A stretch of 64,000 bases of DNA from the NCBI GenBank assembly GCA_029817715.1, contig JARUPY010000005.1, forward strand, positions 1-64,000, given 5' to 3'. Positions 56,755 to 64,000 of this stretch are shown in pieces. A program made the translations under genes and the position numbers. Every line of letters starts with the position of its first letter. Within the stretch, counting starts at the first letter, position 1. The DNA comes from Melastoma dodecandrum (taxonomy: Eukaryota > Streptophyta > Magnoliopsida > Myrtales > Melastomataceae). Below the pieces are notes generated by a model. It was not told the origin of the DNA, did no database searches, and saw nothing but the letters and a program-made list of their open reading frames with translations.

Positions 56755-59700
56755 TCAATCAAGAACCTTCTCCCCGGTCGAGAAGAAATTCCACACTAAT
56801 GTCCCTATAATATATAGGGCAACTGCCACCTTGAACACATCGTCCCAGGAGCCTGCAAAAGCCAATCTGTTCAGCATCTTGATCCAAAAGGATAACCCAG
56901 AGTCGAGAACTGGGAAAAGAAAATGAGTGCTTACCTCGCTGAAGTATGTATCCCGTAGCAGCAGTACCAAAGACCCCGGCCAAAACCCCCGCTGTGTTGG
57001 ACAATCCCAACAACACTCCCTGTGATTGAAATTTCGATGCCATTAGATCGCTGTATGAGCAATGACTTAAGAGAACACATGACAGGATGGTAAGTCGGAT
57101 GGTAATCCGTTCAAAATTAGCTTATGGAGTAATGAAATCTTATTAGTGTCCACACTTGGCTGAGTTACGTTTTCGAGTGATAGGATCAGTCGGACCAAGA
57201 GCATATCGAACTGATCAAACTACATCAGAATTTTGTTTCACTTACAGCGTAGCGAGGTCCAATGTCTTGGTGATTGGAGTAGAGACCTGACTGTGAAAAT
57301 GCATCAGATCCCTGAGAAGCCACCAAGACAAGTCATCATAACAACACCCGAAGTACAAGGGCAAGAGCCAAAGGTATCTTCACTGATACATGCATCAATA
57401 CCTAATGTTCATCCTTTTCCAACCTACCATTCGTCCTCGTAGAGGTGGCCAACACTAGGTGTAGCATAAAGCCTTCTTATAGAGCATTGTGGCAGAGTAA
57501 TGACATATAAAAGTGATGCTCTCTAATGGACGTAATGAAGAAAAACGTTATAAAACCTAACCATGCATCCGCCAAAATCACCAATCAGCAACATACTGTC
57601 TACAACTTCCAAACTTAAGTATGCGTAGAAGGAAGCATAAGATAGGCATGACTTGAACCTGACTGCAAGCCATGCATAAAACAGCCAGAGCAGGCGTCTT
57701 CACGTTGCTTAACTGTGTTAGGAAGAATGCTGGACCCAAAAATCCAATTGACTGCATAATCTGCAGAACCAAGATTTCTTCTTGTCATTCACTAATAAGG
57801 ATTGGAAGTAGGAGTTCTTCTACAAAGTGACAAAATTGAGAAGAACCAAATCTCGAGATGCAAATTTAACTTCTCTTAATACACAGAAGAGAAAATGCGC
57901 AAATACTACGATTAATGGTGGCATGGCATTAGCTCAGACCTTCCTGACTGAAGTTACAGAGAGTCCTCTGCTCACTAGGGTGTCTGCAATCCAGCCACCA
58001 ATGTTGGCAAAAATGGCCATTGTCAACCAAGGCAAGACACAGAGCAGACCTGATTCTGTGAGATTGAATTTCAAAACCTGGACAGCATAGGAATATTGCT
58101 ACCATAAGCAAAATATTAGAGGAGAAGAAATGGACCAGTGAAGAAAGAAATAACAGGAACTCTGTATCAAGGAACGAGAGGAATATGAATAAAGAAGCCG
58201 TTACCTGGTTATAATATGTAGGCATCCATGTCAAAAGAATAAACGTTCCCCAGTTGTGGCAGAAATGAGAAATTATGAGGGCCCAGACAGGTGCTTTTGA
58301 CAAGATCAGTTTCCATGGAATGACAGTTACGGGTTCTTTAGAAATATTGCCGCCCGTTATTATTTTTTTCTCTGACTCACTGAGCTCTGGATCTTCCTTG
58401 GGTGAACTACGTGCCTGGAAGAGAAAACATCACTACAGAGGGCCAAAGATACCGATGCAAAAAATTAAGAGTACGTGGTTGTTAGCTAAAGGGATTATGT
58501 CCAAGTTAATCTGAGTAGTATTCAAAGAAGAGATCCAGAGGACTTCTTTCTGAGTTGTTTAAATCAAGAATAATGGGCCAAAAAAAAAATCCTCACTTTT
58601 TGCTGCCACAAGGCAAACCATATGCTTCCAAGAGAACCGAAAGAGTAGAAGACAGATGGCCAGCCGAATTTCTGGATCAAAACAGGAGAAAAGGCCAACC
58701 CTGTCACTGATCCAAGATACATGCCACTATACACCAAAGCGAGTGATCTGCTCCTCTCTGACACAGGGATCCATTTAGAAAGGATATTGTTCATGGCAGG
58801 CATAGCAACACCCTGCATGAAGCAGCCATCTTCAGTAGTTTATCAGAACAAACTAACAGGCACCCACGGCCACTCAAAACTTATACTAAATAGATCAACG
58901 AGGATCAGGTCAGGCTGATCAGAATGAACATCCCAGGAGAGATCACCTACCTCCCCGATCCCCATGAATGCACGCATGACAAGCAAAAATGGAAGGCCGA
59001 GTCTTGCGGCAATTGGAGTCAAGACTGTGGCTATAGACCACCAGACAACCCCAAAGCCCAAGACCAGCTTGCCTCCAATTTTATCAGCCCAAATACCTCC
59101 GACAATCTGTAATCAGAAATATGAGCAAACAGCATAATCAGTAGATTTTCAAAATAGGCCAATAAGTAGGTTTAGACGCCTGTACGTAGATGCAATATCG
59201 TTTCAAAAGATTTATTAAGTGTATGCAGATGCAGAATAAAAGCACGGATACTTAGAACAGCACAGCAAAAACAAAAGTATAATATTCTCAATTTGAACCT
59301 GAGTGAGTAAGTATCCCCAGAAGAAAGAAGATTGAATTAGTCCAACCGTAGCACTATTCCAGCCAAACTCTTGGGACATCGGGAGAATGGCAATGCTCAT
59401 GTTCACCTGCAAGGAAAGTTGGGTTTTAGAGCAGAGATTACAGCATCCACTTTTTTGGACAACAGGCACAAGCCTTTTCTTAAAATGGTGAATGGTGCTA
59501 AGCAACTTATGGACAAAGACGCCACGACGAGCTTAAATGACCTTACAGCAAAGGGTATTCCCATGACAAGTGCATCGTCCGAAGCAATAATAAAATTATC
59601 AAGATATATTTAAGCATGGAATTTAGCAGTTTCAAATTATCAGAACAATAATATCACTGACCCTGTCCATGTTGCACAACAGAAACGCCATGAAGCAAAG

Positions 59701-60761
59701 GAGGACGATCACCCAACGTTTTGGGAAATCCTGCCACCATGGCAGTGATTCTTCATGGATGCTATCTTCGGCTAAGACAATCTTGCCCGATGTTTCTGGC
59801 GTGGTAAGCCCTTCCAACCTTATCTCTGATATGTCGTATTCCTCTGACTTGTAGTTGACACGAGATCTACTGGTCGTAGCAGTGTCAGGTTTATGACCCC
59901 CTCCGATATAGGGCCCGGACGTCTTTTTAAAGAAGTGCGCCGACCAGCTGTCATGATAGGGTGAAGAAGAAGCATAGCAATGGCATTTCCCTGATCTCCA
60001 TGGGTGGGTGAGAAGAGCGGGACTTGTCTTTCTGAGTTTCTTGGAGAGTACAAGATCATGCTTCCTACTCGGAACCACTCGAGAGGAAGCACAGCATGAA
60101 CTGCAAAAGGAACGTCCATCTCTATACTCCTTGCGGTCACCCAACTTTGGAGGAAGGAAGTTCCTTCTGGCATCAGCCGAAGAGCCACACGAGCATCCAT
60201 CCCTTTGAGACAAATGCCCCCTGTGTGCTTGACATAGCCGACCTGCAACAAATCCGTCCACGGCAGTTAAATGAGAAGGAGACCATCTAAGGCATCCCCA
60301 TAAACAATGGAGAGTAACTTGGAAAGGAGTAAATCCAGAAGGAATGCAGTTGCAGTCCCTAAACAAGGATCAATTGTCGGGATACAAAGGAGGGAAGCGT
60401 GCAACAAAACCCAGAACTGGGGTCCAATAAGTGTTGCTAGAGCAGAAGAATTGGTGATGAGATAGAGAAGAGAGAGATAACCGGATGAATGAGTGCAGCG
60501 CCAACAGCATACAGAAAGACATTCTTTCGAACTTGGTAGTAAATTGAAAGAAACAAGAGTTGGGGAGTGGGAGTACAGGACATCCATGCGGGTGGAGTGG
60601 AGCCAATAACTAGCAGCAACCAACTACCTCAAACAGCCGGAGGGAGTAAACAGACAGGACGGACACTAGTAAGCCAAACAACACAACGGACAAGAAAGGG
60701 GGGAGTAACCGGAAGAGAAGGAGGTGAAATTGCGGTTGGAAATCAAAGCCCCGATGGACAT
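56755..60761 (-). CDS. PHT4;4: Plastid anion/ascorbate transporter of the PHT4 family (PHT4;4/ANTR2-like), 11 exons
   Basis: Exons (minus): 60761-60710, 60242-59662, 59406-59299, 59106-58951, 58812-58597, 58414-58205, 58077-57940, 57760-57659, 57311-57246, 57019-56935, 56852-56755. They total 1,812 nt, 603 residues, all GT-AG and in phase. The short first exon encodes MSIGALISNRNFTSFSSG, a Ser-rich transit-peptide start. Residues up to about 190 are basic and Ser/Cys-rich with no membrane span. The MFS core follows: FPKRWVIVLLCFMAFLLCNM, then VNMSIAILPMSQEFGW, RAFMGIGEGVAMPAMNN, SRSLALVYSGMYLGS, SHFCHNWGTFILLTWMPTY and QGSDAFSQSGLYSNHQD. In Arabidopsis the closest relative carries ascorbate across the chloroplast envelope; substrate here is inferred. 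The protein is about 60 residues longer than the Arabidopsis one, through the N-terminal extension. Confidence 0.93.
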
Positions 60762-61990
60762 CTTCTGTACTCGTTTATCTTTGGACAGTTCCAAATTCCA
60801 AACCCAACCCTCCCCGTTTGGGAACTAGTCAGCGCCACTCTTTATCTTCTCCGTTAAGAGGCGGAGGGAGGGATGCTTTGCTAAATCTCTAACAACGGGA
60901 CGGGAGGTAAGGGATGGGGAAGGAAGCGGGAAAACTAAACCCCCACTCTGCTCTTTGTTACCAGAAACCAAACAACGAACGAGGGGAGGTGCGGGCGAGA
61001 GGAGGGGTGGTGGTTCGGACACGTGGCATTTCATCCTTTCCCTGTGTCCTTTTGTCTCCTTTGCCCCCACCAATACACAACACCCACATTTCAGGAACCC
61101 GTGGTTCTACTTATCCGTAGAATTCTTTTAGGAGTTATTCCTTTTCTACGTCCTCGTGATCAAGGCTAAAATCTAGAAACTACCGTGAGTTTGGACATAG
61201 TATAAAAGTATCAGTAAAATAAAACATAGAAGAAAAATCTACATATATTTAAACAAATCTTCCCATCTCTAAACATTTGTAAATATCGACGATTTTTAGA
61301 GATTACATGTCCGAACTTAAGAGACTCTCGAATACAAGATTTAAACCGTGACCGTTCTTTTGTAGCTAAATCAGCGTCGACGGTAAAAACTACAACAAAG
61401 ACAGCACGGGTAACATCATAACTTATTGTTGTAACTACTAAATCAGGTTTTAGAGACGAATAATTCCACGAATATCTTGTACGAAATAGAACACATTTCC
61501 AATATTTTGATGAAATATTCTTTTTCAATATTAGATGACAAGTTTTTTCAAGTGTAAAGCAACTTCTTATAACAAAAAACATAGTAGAAAAGATCAAACT
61601 TAGAATGTTACAGTAACCTAGTCCCGTTTTTCATCTTCAAATAATTTGACGTCTCGGCTCATAATTACATTCTTCTTGTGTGGCTAATAAAATCTATTAT
61701 CATTTAAATACATGTTGTCCCCAACGACAATAATGCCTTTTGATTTAACTTATCTCTTTTTACAGAACGAACATTCGCATAAGACACATCTAAACACCTT
61801 CAAGTTTCACATGTGGCTTGACCACATACCAAGCCTCTAAAAAGGTGTCTTCATCTTCAACAACTTTGTAAGAAATGTATTACTGTTGTATTAGCTACTT
61901 ATGCACATAACTTCTTCGGCATAACCTTCTCATGTATAAACATCTCTTTATATCCATTATGTTTCTGTTCTTTCTTTCATTCACGTCATT
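60762..61990. other. PHT4 upstream region and AT-rich spacer
   Basis: 60762-61080 is GC-richer and probably holds the leader and promoter of the PHT4 gene. From 61120 onward the DNA is AT-rich with no recognisable coding frame except a 128-codon minus ORF (61211-61597) without a domain. Confidence 0.45.
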
Positions 61991-62460
61991 TTGTCAGGAT
62001 AATATGGTGCGGTAATCTGATGTTATACTCCAAATTTTTCACATATTGACCTAAAACTCCTCACAATCCACGTGAATCTGTGCACTTCTCTTTCATATGT
62101 ATATTAAGTATTTCCTTCATAGAGGAATTTGCTATCAAACATAAATTTTCTTCAAACATCGCTTTGTACCCTTTCTCTACAAGCTGATAGAAAATAAAAA
62201 GATTTTGTACAATCTTGGGTGCATATAAAACATCACTAATCAACATTGCACCATCAGGATCATCAATGGCTACATCCTTTCCCCTAAATAGCAATGTAAT
62301 CACTAATTCCGATCCACTCGAGTACAAAAAGTTTGAACTAGCTTTGCCGATGACTTCTCATCGTATGTCATATGGTGAGTACATCCGTTATCCGCCAAAT
62401 AGCTTTACGAGTCATACCAATAACAAAACATGATGATATAAGCATATGCTCTATCTCATT
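61991..62460 (-). mobile_element. Ty1/copia remnant (protease to gag-pre-integrase segment)
   Basis: The minus frame 62327-62061 reads as the familiar copia stretch between protease and integrase: DPDGAMLISDVLYAPKIVQN, then LFIFYQLVEKGYKAMFEENL. It breaks up on both sides and no integrase or reverse transcriptase was found. It ends near the insertion point of MULE-3. Confidence 0.7.
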
Positions 62461-62570
62461 ATTCGCATTAGCTTCTATATCATTTTGCCGAGGATGTTTC
62501 TCTTAACAAAAAACTCATCAATATGCCCAAACTTTGACAACCATTACACTTCACATCTGTCTCCTCTAAC
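62461..62570. other. Short spacer before MULE-3
   Basis: Continuation of AT-rich sequence. ACTTGAAATG at 62571-62580 would be the left half of the MULE-3 target-site duplication; the right half is outside the window. Confidence 0.5.
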
Positions 62571-62580
62571 ACTTGAAATG

Positions 62581-63440
62581 GGAAGCGGCTAACGGTACGT
62601 GCACGTAACCGTTACGTAGTTTATTAATTAATACTAAGGAAAAGTAGTAAATTTTACTAAAAGTTGACCGTTACTAACGAAGTCAACGCGAAAGTAGTAA
62701 AAAAAGTAGTAAATTTTACTACTTTTCGGTCAACCTTTAGTAAAGTCAACGCAAAGGTAGTAAAAAAGTATGTAAATTTTACTACTTTTTCACTGTTCAC
62801 TCCAGTTCAATTTTACTACTTCTGCGCTGACTTTACTAAAATATTTCCATTAGTAACGTCAACGCAGATGTAGTAAAAAAGGTAGTAAAATTTACTCCTT
62901 ATTTTACAACTTCTGCGTTGACTTTACGAAATTTTTTCGTATTTTAGTAAAGTCAAACCAGTTGTAGTAAAAAAAGGAGTAAAATTTACTACTTTTTTTA
63001 CTACATCTGCGTTGACGTTACTAACGGAAATGTTTTAGTAAAGTCAGCGCAATGTTAGTAAAAAAGGTAGTAAATTTTACTACTTTGGACTGTACGAATG
63101 ACGCCGATAAGTAGTATCTGTTTACTAATTCTGGCGGTTTTGTTAGTAAAAAGCTCTTCCTCTTAGTAATTTTTACTAATTTTGAGCCCTTTTTACTAAA
63201 AAAAGTAGTAATCAGTTACTAAAAAATGAAGTCATTTACGAACAAATTTACTACTTTGAACAGTGTTCCCGAACCTAACACCGATCCTATTTATGTTGTG
63301 AAATTACCTCTCTACCCTGGTTACTACACTTGTTACTAATTTACTAAACATATTACTAATTTTGTTATCATTCTGTTGAACTGCGTAAATATTACTAATG
63401 TAATTACTAATTATGAGGTGTATTAGTCGTAAAATTTACT
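62581..63440 (+). repeat. Left TIR of MULE-3
   Basis: Dense TAGTAAA/TTTACTA words with interspersed GTCAACG/CGTTGAC, as in MULE-1. The 20-bp palindrome of MULE-2 is absent. Confidence 0.85.
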
Positions 63441-63922
63441 AACGTTCAGAAACTCTCATCTGCATTTAATATAATATTGGTAAAGCAATTGTCGTTGGAT
63501 TTGGGTTTCCTGGCTACACGTCGCCCCCGATTTCCTGCTGCAGGTCGGGTGCTACCCAGATCTTCAGTTCGCCGTCGTCTTCAACCCAGAGACATTCCGC
63601 AGGTCATCCTCCGAGATCTTCGGCCGGAGGGCATCGTCCGAGGTCTTCGGCATCGTCCCTCCTCTTCGCCAGCAGCTGGAATTTGCTGGTCATCTTCTTC
63701 CGCCCCAGCTGGTTCGACAAGGGAGCGTTGTTGGGCTGCAGCTGGTTCATCTGGTTGGGATTGTGTTGGTTTTCGGGTTTGGGTCGTCGTTGGTGGGAAG
63801 AAATGAAAAGTGTATTGAAAGCGGAGAAGTCGAGATTCGGTGAAGAACATGATGTTGATCTTGCATTTATTATTCATCATCCCTAGTGTATTGATAACCT
63901 TTCATCATTACTGTGAATGTAG
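63441..63922 (+). other. Leader region of MULE-3 transposase gene
   Basis: A GC-rich stretch (63500-63800) follows the TIR, then an AT-rich part ending in the acceptor ATGTAG at 63917-63922. The 109-codon frame at 63477-63806 has no domain and looks like leader sequence. Confidence 0.5.
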
Positions 63923-64000
63923 GTGACCATGATGTTCAGCACTTTTTCAATATAATCAGTGATATGAACGAAGAACAGATGTTGAATATGTGTTTTAGTA
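63923..64000 (+). CDS. 5' end of MULE-3 transposase coding exon (partial)
   Basis: After acceptor ATGTAG the frame reads DHDVQHFFNIISDMNEEQML and then NMCFS at the window edge. MULE-2 has the same layout at 23982: the same acceptor position, FNIVTD, MNEEQLFSM, then a TAA where MULE-3 has the Cys codon TGT. The frame is open as far as the window goes, so this could be the start of an intact FAR1/MuDR-like transposase. Confidence 0.8.

Larger units (their letters stand above)
62581..64000 (+). mobile_element. MULE-3: left part of a third Mutator-like element, cut by window end
   Basis: Starts GGAAGCGGCTAACGGTACGTGCACG. The TIR runs to about 63440 and matches the MULE-1 left TIR in order and motifs (AAGTTGACCGTTACTAACG, then CGAACCTAAC, then AAATTACC and CTACCCTGG). 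Unlike MULE-1 the interior leads into a transposase gene. Size and right end are unknown. Confidence 0.9.

Noticed and set aside
1..64000. tRNA and rRNA genes
   Set aside because: No convincing tRNA or rRNA signature was noticed by reading; a covariance-model scan would be needed to exclude tRNAs.

Overview
This is nuclear DNA from a flowering plant. The evidence is intron-rich genes with GT-AG splice sites, plant-specific families (WRKY group IIe, sphingolipid delta-8 desaturase, CrRLK1L-type malectin receptor, PHT4 plastid transporter, BRAHMA ATPase), a piece of chloroplast ycf2 inserted in the nucleus, and abundant Mutator-like, Ty3, Ty1, LINE and MITE sequence. I cannot name the species from the sequence.

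Layout. 0.7-3.5 kb: a 2.75-kb Mutator-like element (MULE-1) inserted in the 3' part of a decayed sphingoid long-chain-base kinase gene (3.5-5.4 kb, minus). 5.8-11.8 kb: three intact minus-strand genes: a single-exon Golgi-type SAM methyltransferase, an 8-exon proline-iminopeptidase-like hydrolase and a 3-exon WRKY factor. 11.9-16.4 kb: gene-poor DNA with a 98-bp tandem duplication and a 381-bp MITE. 16.4-25.5 kb: MULE-2, a 9,048-bp element with about 1-kb terminal inverted repeats (TIRs), a Ulp1-protease gene (plus) and a FAR1/MuDR-like transposase (minus), both carrying nonsense codons. 26.9-28.2 kb: an intact intronless sphingolipid delta-8 desaturase. 30-36.5 kb: retroelement debris. 39.1 kb: the ycf2 plastid insert. 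39.85-41.25 kb: a malectin receptor without kinase. 43.9-53 kb: BRAHMA, with the HSA, ATPase and bromodomain exons in frame but the N-terminal exon disrupted and a LINE just upstream. 56.8-60.8 kb: an intact 11-exon PHT4;4-like plastid transporter. 62.58 kb to the end: MULE-3, cut by the window edge just as its transposase begins.

The most distinctive feature is the MULE family. All three elements begin GGAAGCGGCTAACG. The two that are complete have perfect 10-bp target-site duplications. Their kilobase TIRs are built from densely packed TAGTAA/TTACTA words in both orientations. One subfamily (MULE-2) adds exact 20-bp palindromes. The other (MULE-1 and MULE-3) adds many W-box-like GTTGACT/AGTCAAC words. 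MULE-2 and MULE-3 start their transposase at the same splice acceptor and a near-identical peptide, although their TIR bodies differ.

The host genes do not form an operon-like unit; each is a separate transcription unit. Exon boundaries were read from splice signals, and summed coding lengths were checked for divisibility by three (iminopeptidase, WRKY, transporter and BRM exons 2-13 all pass).
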